A stretch of DNA of 64,000 nt from Nocardiopsis sp. CNT312 (GCF_000515115.1 NZ_AZXF01000017.1:187-64186); one strand, 5' to 3'. Positions 24,798-33,003 are shown, numbered from the stretch's first letter. A program made the numbers and translations. The notes: generated by a model from the letters alone, not told the origin.

Positions 24798-25663
24798 GCG
24801 CGCCGCTGCCCGGCCTGGACGGGCTGGCACCGATGCCGCTGGCGGAGGTGAACGAGCGCGCCCGTCTGGTGTCCCGGGTCTGCCGCACCTACCTCGTACC
24901 GGTGGAACTGGTGCCGGCCGTGTTCGCGGGGGCCGCAGCCTCGTTCGGGGTGCTGACCATCGGCGGCCGGAACTCGTTCCGCTACTCCTCCACCTACATG
25001 GACACCCCGGACCTGCGGACCTTTCACGACCACCGTCGGTGCCGGAGACGGCGGTTCAAGGTGCGGGTGCGCTCCTACGTGGATACCGGGGCCCGGATGT
25101 GCGAGGTCAAGACCAAGGACGGCCGGGGCGGCACCGACAAGACGCGGATCGACCACGCCGGACCGCAGGACCTACTGGTCCCGGAGAGCCGGGCGTTCGT
25201 CGAACGGACCCTGCGCCGGTACGGGCTGGAGCCGCCCGGGGACCTGCGGCCCGGCACGGTCACCGACTACCGCAGGACGACCCTGGTCGCCCTCGGCGGC
25301 GGCGAGCGCGTGACCCTGGACACCGGCCTGGCGGGGATCCGCGGGGGCCGGACCGTGCGGATGCGCCCGGACGTGGTCCTGGTGGAGGTCAAGACACCCG
25401 GGGGCCGCACCCCGACCGAGCGGCGGCTCCACGAGTTCGGGGTGCGCGCCACGGGGTTCAGCAAGTACACCGCTCTGACGGCCGCGCTCGAACCGGGGCT
25501 CCCGGGCAACCGGTGGCACCGCTCCGTGCGGTACTGCCTGGACCGGGCCCCGGGCGTCGCGGCTCCGCGCGCGACGACGCCGAGCGGCCCGGGTGCACCG
25601 GCTGCACCCGGGCCAGGGGTGACGGTGGGTGTTTCACGTGAAACATCCACTCACCCAGGGTGA
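24794..25663 (+). CDS. VTC-domain polyphosphate polymerase-like protein
   Basis: This 289-aa protein from GTG 24794 resembles the VTC/polyphosphate polymerase tunnel domain: a tyrosine-rich segment (NSFRYSSTYMDTPDLRTF), basic strands (RRRRFKVRVRSYV) and paired Lys/Glu strands (MCEVKTKDGRGGTDKT; VVLVEVKTPGGRTPTE; ATGFSKYTAL). VTC domains build polyphosphate from ATP with Mn ions. The last 35 residues are low complexity, and the codons for VSRETS overlap a parS site. The 3' end overlaps the convergent TetR gene by 13 bp. Polymerase activity is inferred from family. Confidence 0.85.
   Translation: MSAPLPGLDGLAPMPLAEVNERARLVSRVCRTYLVPVELVPAVFAGAAASFGVLTIGGRNSFRYSSTYMDTPDLRTFHDHRRCRRRRFKVRVRSYVDTGARMCEVKTKDGRGGTDKTRIDHAGPQDLLVPESRAFVERTLRRYGLEPPGDLRPGTVTDYRRTTLVALGGGERVTLDTGLAGIRGGRTVRMRPDVVLVEVKTPGGRTPTERRLHEFGVRATGFSKYTALTAALEPGLPGNRWHRSVRYCLDRAPGVAAPRATTPSGPGAPAAPGPGVTVGVSRETSTHPG
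25630..25645. promoter_or_regulatory. parS centromere site (ParB binding)
   Basis: TGTTTCACGTGAAACA is a perfect 16-bp palindrome identical to the bacterial parS consensus bound by chromosomal ParB. It lies inside the 3' end of the VTC gene, where it encodes part of VSRETS. Actinomycete parS sites cluster within a few hundred kilobases of oriC. Confidence 0.9.
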
Positions 25664-26259
25664 GACCCCCGGAGCCGGTCCGGCCCCAGCAGGCCGTCGA
25701 GCACCTCCAGGGCCGAGGCCCGCAACTCCTCCTCGTCCGGTGGGGCAGCGGAGCCCGCGCCGACCAGTGAGTAGAAGAGCACGCCCTCCATCCAGGACAG
25801 GAGCGCACGCGTGTGCCGTTCCGGCTCCGGGGACCCGAGGTGGTCGGCCAGCACCGCCCGCACCGCCGACCGCAGCCGCGCCCCGGACCGGTCGTAGACC
25901 TCCCGGAGGTCGGGGCTGCGTCCCGCCTCCAACGCGAGTTCGAGGCGGGCCAGCGTCCTGCGCCGCCCCCCGGTGAGCGCCTCGTGCAGGAAGCGCGCCG
26001 TGACCCGGGCAACCCCGGGACGGTCCACGGGCTCCGGCCCCAGGATCCGCCGCCCCAGGCCCTCCTCCTGGTCGACCAGCCAGAGCAGTGCGGCCTCCAC
26101 GAGCCGCAGCCGTGTCCGTGCGTGATAGGAGGTCGATCCCGGCGGGAGCCCGGCGGCCTCGTCCACCGCCCGGTGGGTGAGGCCGCGCAGCCCCCGTTCG
26201 GCGATCAGGTCCAGCGCGGTGTCGGCGATCAGGTCGCGCCGTGTACTCCGGTTCTGCAT
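25651..26259 (-). CDS. TetR-family regulator of the adjacent monooxygenase
   Basis: This 202-aa protein has a TetR-type DNA-binding domain: MQNRSTRRDLIADTALDLIA, then LTHRAVDEAAGLPPGSTSYH. The C-terminal portion is helical (ARLELALEAGRSPDLREVYD; WMEGVLFYSLVGAG). It is divergent from the FAD monooxygenase at 26334, and two palindromic operators occupy the space between the start codons, so it most likely represses both itself and the monooxygenase. Its 3' end overlaps the VTC gene tail to tail. Confidence 0.9.
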   Translation of the reverse strand: MQNRSTRRDLIADTALDLIAERGLRGLTHRAVDEAAGLPPGSTSYHARTRLRLVEAALLWLVDQEEGLGRRILGPEPVDRPGVARVTARFLHEALTGGRRRTLARLELALEAGRSPDLREVYDRSGARLRSAVRAVLADHLGSPEPERHTRALLSWMEGVLFYSLVGAGSAAPPDEEELRASALEVLDGLLGPDRLRGSHPG

Positions 26260-26277
26260 GGTCCCCCCTCAAACCAC

Positions 26278-26321
26278 TTCCTCTACTCCTGTAGAGTAGT
26301 AGCTCTACAGGAGTAGAGGAA
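26278..26321. promoter_or_regulatory. Double TetR operator: two CTCTAC-N4-GTAGAG sites in a 44-bp near-palindrome
   Basis: CTCTAC-TCCT-GTAGAG (26281-26296) and CTCTAC-AGGA-GTAGAG (26303-26318) are each palindromic, and together with 3 flanking bases they form perfect 19-bp arms around TAGTAG. They lie 13 bp upstream of ATG 26334 and overlap any promoter there. This is the predicted binding site of the TetR protein encoded at 25651-26259. Confidence 0.85.
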
Positions 26322-26333
26322 ACGGGAGCGGAC

Positions 26334-27473
26334 ATGCGCAAGGCGATCATCATCGGAGCGGGTATCGGCGGTCTCACCGCCGCCCGCGCCCTCCGGAACC
26401 GGGGATGGGACGTCGAGGTACTGGAGGCCCGGGAATCATGGGAGACGGGGGCGGGCCTGGCCGTCGCCCCCAACGCACTGCGTGCCCTGGACACCCTCGG
26501 CTTGGGGGACTCCGTCCGCTCACTGGCCGCCCCCGGGTCGGTCGGCATCCGCTCCTGGCGCGGGGAGTGGCTCGTCCCGGCCGCCGTCGACGAGACCCGG
26601 GAACGCTTCGGCGACACCATCGCCGTCGTGCGCCGCCCCGACCTCATGCGCATCCTGGCCGGAGTCCCCGTGACCGCCGGGAGCGCCGCACGCCTCGTGG
26701 ACGAGGGCGGCCCCGACCGGCCCGCCCTCGTCACCACACCCGACGGCCGGGAGCGGGAGGCCGGTCTGGTGGTGGCCGCCGACGGTATCCGGTCCCGCGC
26801 CCGCGCGTCCCTGTTCCCCGACCATCCCGGCCCCGTGTACTCGGGTGCCACGGCCTGGCGCCTGCTCGCCGAGAACGTCGACGTGCCCACCGCGTCGGAG
26901 TCATGGGGCCCGGAGGGTTCGTTCGGACTCATGCCGCTCCTCGGCGGAGACGCCTACCTCTACGCCATGGCCTGGGCACCAGCGGGCTCCGGCTCCCGCG
27001 ACGAGCACACTGATCTCCTCCGGCGCTTCGGCCAGTGGCACGGCCCCCTCTCCGAAGCACTGCGCCGCGCGGACCCCGGCTCCGTGCTACGCAAAGACGT
27101 CTGGCACCTCGCCACCCCTCCGCCCGCCTACCACCGGGGCCGCGTCGCCCTGCTCGGCGACGCCGCGCACGCCATGACCCCGAACCTGGGCCAGGGCGCG
27201 TGTCAGGCCATCGAGGACGCCGTCACCCTCGCGCACAGCGTCGGCGGAGGCGACGAGGTCTGTCGGGACCTCGCCGGCTACACGCGAGCCCGCATGCCGC
27301 GTGCCTCGGGTATCGCGCGCCGCTCGGCCGCTTTCGCCAGGGTGTCGCTGGCCCGGAACCCGGTGGCACGAACCCTGCGCGACCGTACGCTCGCCCTGAC
27401 GGCGCGGCTTCCGAACGGCCTGGCCTACGCGTCCCTCGAGGGGTTGTTCGGCTGGCGGCCGCCGACCGGCTGA
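26334..27473 (+). CDS. FAD-dependent aromatic-ring monooxygenase-like protein
   Basis: This 379-aa class A flavoprotein monooxygenase-like enzyme has the FAD Rossmann motif GAGIGGLTAARAL at residues 8-20. A central motif VVAADGIRSRARASL binds FAD/NAD(P)H, and the GD motif LLGDAAHAMTPNLGQGACQA is near residue 275. It lacks a C-terminal membrane or thioredoxin-like extension. A family substrate is often a phenolic or polyketide ring, or a drug; regulation by the divergent TetR suggests an inducible detoxification role. Its last 49 bp overlap the PAP2 gene on the other strand. Confidence 0.9.
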   Translation: MRKAIIIGAGIGGLTAARALRNRGWDVEVLEARESWETGAGLAVAPNALRALDTLGLGDSVRSLAAPGSVGIRSWRGEWLVPAAVDETRERFGDTIAVVRRPDLMRILAGVPVTAGSAARLVDEGGPDRPALVTTPDGREREAGLVVAADGIRSRARASLFPDHPGPVYSGATAWRLLAENVDVPTASESWGPEGSFGLMPLLGGDAYLYAMAWAPAGSGSRDEHTDLLRRFGQWHGPLSEALRRADPGSVLRKDVWHLATPPPAYHRGRVALLGDAAHAMTPNLGQGACQAIEDAVTLAHSVGGGDEVCRDLAGYTRARMPRASGIARRSAAFARVSLARNPVARTLRDRTLALTARLPNGLAYASLEGLFGWRPPTG

Positions 27474-28324
27474 CCCTCCCCGTCGCGGCCGTACCAGGGC
27501 CACCACTCGGCCGTGCGCCCGTGCGGGAACATCCGGTCCAGGCGGATGGTCACCCGCAGGGCGAACCCGCCCGCGATCATCCCGGCCACCAGGTCGGTGA
27601 ACCAGTGGAAGTGCAGGTAGACCGAGACGACGGACTGCAGAACGGCGATACCGGCGATGCAGTACCCCAGGCGTCTGACGACGTGCCGCCGGGCCGCCGC
27701 GAACCTGATGATGAGGAACAGCACCAGCCCGTAGATGAGGATGGCGTTGGCGCCGTGCCCCGAGGGGAAGGCGACGTTGCCCATGCCCTCGAAGAAGTCC
27801 GGGTCGTAGTCCTTGGCGTGCCCCCGGTTGAAGAGCAGCTTCATGGACGCCACCATCGACATCATGCCGATGACACCGACCGCACCGAGCACGATCGGCC
27901 GCCAGCTCCGGTGCCAGTAGGCGAGCTGGACGGCGGTGACGGTCAGTACCGGAAGGGCGACCGCACGCGAGGCGACCGTGTCCGGCCAGTGGATGAGCGG
28001 CGTGCGCAGCGTGTCCCAGAAGGGCCGCGGCAGTTCGTTGAGGAAGTTGTCCACGGGGTGCAGCGGCCCCGCGGAGAGCATCGTCATCACGATCAGCGCG
28101 ACCGCGAGGATGATGGCGACCCGGTCCGAGGCCATCCCCCAGGCGATCTCGCTCACACTCGGCCACTTGATCGCGCGCACGACCGGGACCCCCGGATCCG
28201 TACCCGTGGTACGCACCGCCGGGATGGGGCCGCTGTACGGTCCCGCTGCCGAAGGCCGCCGATCCCTCTCGTGTGGCTCTGCCACGTCGATGGACCTCTG
28301 CCGGATCTGCGAAGAGTGCGTCAT
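27425..28324 (-). CDS. PAP2-family membrane phosphatase
   Basis: This protein of up to 299 aa has about six membrane segments. The phosphatase motifs are visible: KLLFNRGHAKD (C1-like, Lys and Arg), NVAFPSGHGANA (C2, Ser-Gly-His) and SVYLHFHWFTDLVAGM (C3, His and Asp). Such enzymes remove phosphate from lipid phosphates such as phosphatidic acid or undecaprenyl pyrophosphate outside the membrane. About 50 N-terminal residues are polar and may be cytoplasmic, or the start may be further in. It overlaps the monooxygenase gene tail to tail by 49 bp. Confidence 0.88.
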   Translation of the reverse strand: MTHSSQIRQRSIDVAEPHERDRRPSAAGPYSGPIPAVRTTGTDPGVPVVRAIKWPSVSEIAWGMASDRVAIILAVALIVMTMLSAGPLHPVDNFLNELPRPFWDTLRTPLIHWPDTVASRAVALPVLTVTAVQLAYWHRSWRPIVLGAVGVIGMMSMVASMKLLFNRGHAKDYDPDFFEGMGNVAFPSGHGANAILIYGLVLFLIIRFAAARRHVVRRLGYCIAGIAVLQSVVSVYLHFHWFTDLVAGMIAGGFALRVTIRLDRMFPHGRTAEWWPWYGRDGEGQPVGGRQPNNPSRDA

Positions 28325-28944
28325 GTGCTCAGTGCTGTCTCACACGTCGGGGCTCACCCGGACGCTCTCTGGAGCGCGTGGGACGGGGCTAGCCGTGGTT
28401 GTCGGTACTGATCCTGACGTCCTCAGGGCCGATACGGGGCTGGTGCTCGCCGGGGTTCCCCGACTGTTACCCGTTGGACGGCCCGACCCGGCCGGCGGTT
28501 TCACCACACTGTGTCCGCGAGGCCCGGAATCCGAGGAACTGACTGGACGTCCGGAAGCGCCGACTGTGCGCCGGCCCTCTTCCAAAATTAAGGTCAGCGC
28601 AGGTCAGGGCGCTCTCGTCGGGGCCTACCTCGGTTGTCTCGCCTTCTGTGGGACACCCCCGCCCAACGCGTGAGTGAACGTTGTCGGCTCTTGAGCCTAC
28701 CCGGGCAGCCTGAACCGTGACCGGCCAGGTCGGTCGCGCACGGCTCCCGCGACCACCGGCTTTCCCCGGATCCCCCGCCACGGACCCTTCGGGTTCACTC
28801 CGGCGCAACACCTTCGTGAGCGTTCCGTTGAGGTTTCGATGCACGTCGTTCGGGCCCCCGGGCACGTGCGGCACCCTTCAGCATGGTCTAGCGAGGAGCC
28901 CCTGCCCTTCAGAGCCGTGCGGAATCGCTTCTGCCGGTTTCGCG
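28325..28944. other. 620-bp region without an intact gene
   Basis: No credible complete reading frame is present on either strand. The right part probably belongs to the left arm of the decayed IS200/IS605-like element (tnpA remnant at 28945). A poorly defined promoter for the PAP2 gene must lie at the left end. Confidence 0.4.
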
Positions 28945-29004
28945 GCGTCGGAGGATCTCGCCGGTGAACAGGCCGCGCCGGTACCCGGGTGTGAAGACCA
29001 CGCG
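28945..29004 (-). pseudogene. tnpA (Y1 transposase) remnant
   Basis: The minus strand reads RVVFTPGYRRGLFTGEILRR, matching the N-terminal HxxxYRRxxFTxEIL region of IS200/IS605 TnpA. The reading then stops. No HUH motif or catalytic tyrosine remains. Confidence 0.6.
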
Positions 29005-29379
29005 GGCCTGGGAGGGTGCGGACGAGCGTGCGGCCCCGCGTATGTCGGGGTTCAGCCCCCCAACAGGGCGGCACAGGCCCTAGAGTCGGACCCGTGGTGT
29101 GTCATGGAAGCTGTGTCGGACCGGCAGGTGTGAGTCCCGTCCGGGTAAGCGCCGGAGCGCCCGGCGGCAGGCCCCAGCCGTGCGGGGGGACCCGTCCGGC
29201 CGAGCGGGGTGTCACGAGCCCTTTCGGAGGGAGCGAGAACGCGGGCCGCAGCGTCAAGCGAACTCCGCAGCCCCGTCAGACCGACAACAGGAAGAGCCGA
29301 GCCGGTCACGGTGAAGGCCACGTCCGGTGGACCGCTTCCGGACGCGGTCCACTGGATCTCCTCGTGGCATGGGAGGCGG

Positions 29380-29558
29380 AACGTGCTCAAGGTTGCGCCG
29401 AGTGCCGCCGCATCGAGAAGAGGGACCGGGTCGGCCAGGCCCTTTTCGCCTGCCGGGGGTGCGGGGTCGTCGCCCACGCCGACCGGAACGCCTCCCGCGT
29501 GATCGCCCGACGGGACGGGACCACGGGGCGTGAGTCACGCGTCCCTGCCGCCCCGTAG
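29380..29558 (+). pseudogene. tnpB zinc-finger remnant
   Basis: CAECRRIEKRDRVGQALFAC, then RGCGVVAHADRNASRVIARR, is the C-terminal four-cysteine zinc ribbon and final RuvC-type Asp segment (HADRNAS) of TnpB. The upstream RuvC and wedge parts are missing or scrambled, so no nuclease can be made. Confidence 0.7.
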
Positions 29559-29559
29559 G

Positions 29560-29641
29560 GGTGTCTGGACGGAGGGGCCCGCCCGGCGGCCGGTCGGGCG
29601 CTCCCTCCAAGCCCGGTCCTTCAGGACCGGGTCACGTTGAC
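29560..29641 (+). repeat. IS605-like right end with hairpin (possible omega-RNA 3' scaffold)
   Basis: CCCGGTCCT (29612-29620) pairs with AGGACCGGG (29623-29631) and is followed by TCACGTTGAC. In intact elements the omega-RNA that guides TnpB ends at this right-end boundary and uses the flanking DNA as guide. Here the flanking DNA is the 5' region of the GntR gene at 29718. The hairpin could also act as a terminator. Confidence 0.55.
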
Positions 29642-29717
29642 TGAGCGCCTATGGCGCCGAGCGGTCGAGTCCGCGCGCACACCGTGCGCGGGCCATGGAA
29701 CGGAAGGGCCCTGCTGG

Positions 29718-30401
29718 ATGGTCGACCTCCCACAGTTGCCGGATGATCCCTCGAAGCTCGCCCGTGAGCCGCTCAGGGAACAGATCCGACGGGTACTGGT
29801 CGAGGGACTGCTGTCCGGCCGGTGGCAGCCCGGCGAGCGGATCGTGGAGCGCCGGGTGGCGACGGAACTGAAGGTGAGCCAGGCCCCCGTCCGCGAGGCC
29901 CTGCGCGAGCTGGAGGGCCTGCGACTGATCGAGACCGTCCCGAACAAGGGCGCCCGCGTGCGCGCCTTCGGCGTCCAGGACATGGCGGAGATCTACCCGG
30001 TCCGCGCGGGCCTGGAACTGGTCGCCGCGCGCCTGGCGGCACCCCGGCTCGCGGCGGACCCGGCTCCGCTGGAGCGCGAGGTGGAGGCCCTCAAGGAGGC
30101 GACGGCACGGGGCGACGTCGACGAGCAGATCCGGCACAGCGTGGAGTTCCATCGCGAGATCGTGCGCGCCGCCGACAACAGTGTGCTGCTGCACACATGG
30201 GAGTCGCTGGGGGTTGAGGTGTGGACGGCCCTGTCGGTGCGGTGGCTGGACATGGAACTGCACGCCAAGGCCGCCGACCACGACCGGATCACCCTCGCGT
30301 TCCGCGACGGCGACCCGTCGGTGGGCCAGATGGTGAGCGATCACGTCCTCGACTACGTGGAGGCGGCCCTCAGGACCCACGAGAGCGCCCTGGGGCACTG
30401 A
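29718..30401 (+). CDS. GntR-family (FadR/FCD subfamily) regulator
   Basis: This 227-aa protein from ATG 29718 has the GntR winged helix (LREQIRRVLVEGLLSGRWQP; ELKVSQAPVREALRELEGLR). It is followed by a helical FCD domain with metal-ligand-like residues (EFHREIVRAADNS; HDRITLAFRDGD). FCD regulators sense carboxylic acids such as pyruvate, lactate or gluconate. It sits 69 bp upstream of a palindrome and promoter (30469-30497) that drives the 2-oxo-acid dehydrogenase genes, so it most likely controls them. An upstream extension of the frame into the IS605 right end is not used. Confidence 0.88.
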   Translation: MVDLPQLPDDPSKLAREPLREQIRRVLVEGLLSGRWQPGERIVERRVATELKVSQAPVREALRELEGLRLIETVPNKGARVRAFGVQDMAEIYPVRAGLELVAARLAAPRLAADPAPLEREVEALKEATARGDVDEQIRHSVEFHREIVRAADNSVLLHTWESLGVEVWTALSVRWLDMELHAKAADHDRITLAFRDGDPSVGQMVSDHVLDYVEAALRTHESALGH

Positions 30402-30468
30402 CCCCCGTCCCGCCGTAGGCGCGTCAGGGGCCGCGCGCGTTTTTTCCGGGATCTGCCGTAAGGTCGTA

Positions 30469-30497
30469 TTGATCGATCATCGATCAGTCCGTAGAGT
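30469..30497 (+). promoter_or_regulatory. Promoter with overlapping palindromic operator for the E1/E2 operon
   Basis: TTGATC (30469-30474) and TAGAGT (30492-30497) are separated by 17 bp, a good sigma-70-type promoter. The perfect palindrome TGATCGAT-C-ATCGATCA (30470-30486) overlaps the -35 box. A repressor bound here, most likely the GntR protein encoded just upstream, would block transcription. Confidence 0.7.
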
Positions 30498-30851
30498 ATG
30501 CGAGACCCGTGTCACACGCACCATCCTCGGAAGAACCCGGTGTCGTCCGTCCGGCCGGTGGACGAACCCGGGCCGCCGGAGACCGCGCCACGCATACGCG
30601 GAGTCCGGACCGGGAAGCAATGCGGTCAAGGGTCCGGTCGACAACTGCATACGTGACCCGCCATCGCCCCACGCCCGGGAAGGACCAGCCACGACTCCCG
30701 GACGCGCCCCGCGACAGCCACGCACGCGCCACCGCCGATCGAGCCCGGCGGCGGCGCACGCCGCGCCCCCGCCCCACAGCGGGTCGCGGCAGGCCCGCAC
30801 CACGGCCCACAGGCCGGGGACGCGGGCCCTCACCACGTAGAAAGGCACACC
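30498..30851 (+). other. Long 5' leader of the 2-oxo-acid dehydrogenase operon
   Basis: From the predicted start point to ATG 30852 there are about 345 nt without a convincing gene. The only open frame on the plus strand is Arg/Pro-rich filler. I see no known riboswitch fold. Confidence 0.4.
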
Positions 30852-31958
30852 ATGGCTGACAAAGCCAAGCCGAGGACCGGTGCCGCCAGGTCCACCGCGA
30901 CCCGGCGACGCACCCGCAAGGAGACCACGCCGGGCGTCTCCGAGGAGAACCCCGACACCCTCCTGGACTACTACCGCCGGATGCTCTTCGTGCGCCGGTT
31001 CGAGGAACGCACCGCCCAGGCCTACACCCAGGCCCGGATCGGCGGCTACTGCCACCTGAACCTGGGAGAGGAGGCCACGGTCGTCGGCCTGATGACCGCC
31101 CTCCAGGAGCGCGACTACCTCTTCACGAACTACCGCGACCACGGGTACGCGATCGAGAAGGGCATGGACCCCAAGCGTGTCATGGCCGAGCTCTACGGGC
31201 GCTCCGACGGCGTCTCCAAGGGCTGGGGCGGCTCCATGCACATGTACGACACCGAGACCCGCATGCTCGGCGGCTACGGCATCGTCGGCGGTCAGCTTCC
31301 GCTGGCCACGGGCGCGGCCCTGGCCGTGTCGTACAAGGGCGGCGACGAGGTCGTCATGTGCCAGATGGGCGACGGCACCACCAACATCGGCGCCTGGCAC
31401 GAGTCGCTCAACATCGCCAAGCTGTGGGACCTGCCCATCGTCTTCGTGGTGATCAACAACTTCACCGGCATGGGCACCACCGTCGAGATGTCCTCCGCCG
31501 AGCCCGACCTGTACAAGCGCGGAGCCGCCTTCCGCATCGAGGGCGAGCGAGTGGACGGCCGCGACGTCCTCGCCGTCCGCGACACCGCCAGCAGGCTGGT
31601 CGAGCGCGCCCGCCAGGAGCAGACCCCGTTCCTGCTGGAGGCCTGGAGCTACCGGCAGAAGGGGCACTCGGTCGTCGACCCGGCCAAGTACCGCACCCAG
31701 GAGCAGAAGGAGACCGCCCGAGCGGAGGCGAACGACCCCATCGCCCTGTTCGATGCCAAGCTCACGAAGGCGGGTGTCCTCACCGACGACAAGCGCGACG
31801 AGATCGCCGCCGAGGTCAAGGCCGAGGTCGCCGAGGCCGCCGACTTCGCGGAGAACAGCCCGAAGCCGGACGTGTCCACGCTCTTCGACTACACGTACGC
31901 CACCCCGGTGCCCAACGAGTCGCGGCGCATGCCCGCCGACCCGGTGTTCGCGGAGTAG
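30852..31958 (+). CDS. pdhA: 2-oxo-acid dehydrogenase E1 component, alpha subunit (pyruvate/acetoin type)
   Basis: This 368-aa thiamine-diphosphate enzyme subunit decarboxylates the 2-oxo acid and passes the acyl group to the E2 lipoyl arm. The ThDP/Mg motif GDGTTNIGAWHESLNIAK is complete, and the inserted sequence IVFVVINNFTGMGTTVEMSS is like PDH/AcoA-type E1 alpha rather than branched-chain enzymes. The first 30 residues are basic and disordered. It is the first gene of a three-gene operon with E1 beta (31975) and E2 (33004). No E3 gene is in the window, so dihydrolipoamide dehydrogenase must come from elsewhere. Pyruvate is likely; acetoin or another 2-oxo acid cannot be excluded. Confidence 0.88.
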   Translation: MADKAKPRTGAARSTATRRRTRKETTPGVSEENPDTLLDYYRRMLFVRRFEERTAQAYTQARIGGYCHLNLGEEATVVGLMTALQERDYLFTNYRDHGYAIEKGMDPKRVMAELYGRSDGVSKGWGGSMHMYDTETRMLGGYGIVGGQLPLATGAALAVSYKGGDEVVMCQMGDGTTNIGAWHESLNIAKLWDLPIVFVVINNFTGMGTTVEMSSAEPDLYKRGAAFRIEGERVDGRDVLAVRDTASRLVERARQEQTPFLLEAWSYRQKGHSVVDPAKYRTQEQKETARAEANDPIALFDAKLTKAGVLTDDKRDEIAAEVKAEVAEAADFAENSPKPDVSTLFDYTYATPVPNESRRMPADPVFAE

Positions 31959-31974
31959 AGAAGGAACCAGCCAC

Positions 31975-32988
31975 ATGTCTGTGATCACCTACCGCCAGGC
32001 TCTGCGGGACACCCTTCGCGCCGAGATGGTCCGTGACGAGAACGTCCTCGTCATGGGCGAGGAGATCGGTGTCTTCGAGGGCTCCTACAAGATCACCGAA
32101 GGCCTGCTCCAAGAGTTCGGCCCCCGGCGGGTCAAGGACACCCCCATCGCCGAGGAGGGGTTCGTCGGCGCGGCCGTCGGTGCCGCCATGCTGGGTTTGC
32201 GCCCGGTCGTCGAGCTGATGACGATCAACTTCTCCCTCATCGCCATCGACCAGATCATCAACCACGCCGCCAAGATCTACGGGATGTTCGGCGGCCAGAC
32301 CAGCGTCCCCATGGTCATCCGTACGCCCGGCGGCGGCGGCCAGCAGCTCGGCGCGACGCACTCCCAGAACATCGAACTGTTCTACTCCTTCATCCCCGGC
32401 CTGAAGGTGCTCGCCCCGAGCACCCCCGCGGAGGCCTCCGCCATGCTCCGCGCGGCCATCCGCGACGACGACCCGGTCCTGTTCCTGGAGAACCTGGGCC
32501 TGTACAACTCCAAGGGCGAGGTGCCCGAGGACTACGCCGAGGCGGGCAGCGACACCGTCGCCACGATCGGCCGGGCGGGCGTCGTCCGCGAGGGCACCGA
32601 CATCACCCTCATCGGCTACTCCCGGATGGCGATGGTGGCCGACCAGGTCGCCGCGAAGCTGGCCGAGGAGGACATCAGCGTCGAGGTCGTGGATCTGCGC
32701 AGCCTGCGCCCCCTGGACCGGCAGACGTTCGTGGACTCGGTCAAGAAGACCGGTGCCGCCGTGATCTGCGAGGACGACTGGCTCACCTACGGGATCGGCG
32801 CGGAGATCGCCGCCTCCATCCAGGAGGGTGCTTTCGACTACCTCGACGCACCGGTCCGCCGGGTGGCCATGGCCGAGGTCCCCATGCCCTACGCCAAGCC
32901 CCTGGAGACGGCCGCGCTGCCGTCGGTCGCATCGATCAGCACCGCCATCAAGGAGACCCTGAGCGCCGTCGGCAAGCGGGTCGGGTAG
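31975..32988 (+). CDS. pdhB: 2-oxo-acid dehydrogenase E1 component, beta subunit
   Basis: This 337-aa transketolase-like subunit forms the heterotetramer with the alpha subunit. Landmarks are NVLVMGEEIGVFEGSYKITE, DTPIAEEGFVGAAVGAAMLG, PMVIRTPGGGGQQLGATHSQ (phosphorylation-loop-facing segment) and the C-terminal RPLDRQTFVDSVKKTGA. The ATG at 31975 follows AGAAGGAACCAGCCAC. It lies 16 bp after E1 alpha and 15 bp before E2. Confidence 0.9.
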   Translation: MSVITYRQALRDTLRAEMVRDENVLVMGEEIGVFEGSYKITEGLLQEFGPRRVKDTPIAEEGFVGAAVGAAMLGLRPVVELMTINFSLIAIDQIINHAAKIYGMFGGQTSVPMVIRTPGGGGQQLGATHSQNIELFYSFIPGLKVLAPSTPAEASAMLRAAIRDDDPVLFLENLGLYNSKGEVPEDYAEAGSDTVATIGRAGVVREGTDITLIGYSRMAMVADQVAAKLAEEDISVEVVDLRSLRPLDRQTFVDSVKKTGAAVICEDDWLTYGIGAEIAASIQEGAFDYLDAPVRRVAMAEVPMPYAKPLETAALPSVASISTAIKETLSAVGKRVG

Positions 32989-33003
32989 AGGGAGTTCCCA
33001 CAC

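Larger units (their letters stand above)
28945..29641. mobile_element. Decayed IS200/IS605-like element
   Basis: Divergent remnants of tnpA (minus strand) and tnpB (plus strand) are followed by a right-end hairpin, which is the IS605 arrangement. The whole relic is under 1 kb against nearly 2 kb for an intact element, so most of both genes has been lost. The left boundary is not defined. Confidence 0.6.

Noticed and set aside
28325-28673. Open frames opposite and beyond the PAP2 gene
   Set aside because: They run antisense to a clear membrane phosphatase gene and end in unsupported sequence.
29016-29380. Upstream part of the 180-codon frame that contains the TnpB zinc ribbon
   Set aside because: Only the last 60 codons resemble TnpB; the rest shows no RuvC or other domain and is probably scrambled IS sequence.
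30469-30840. 123-codon Arg/Pro-rich frame in the leader of the E1/E2 operon
   Set aside because: It starts inside the predicted promoter and has low-complexity composition. I treat the stretch as an untranslated leader.
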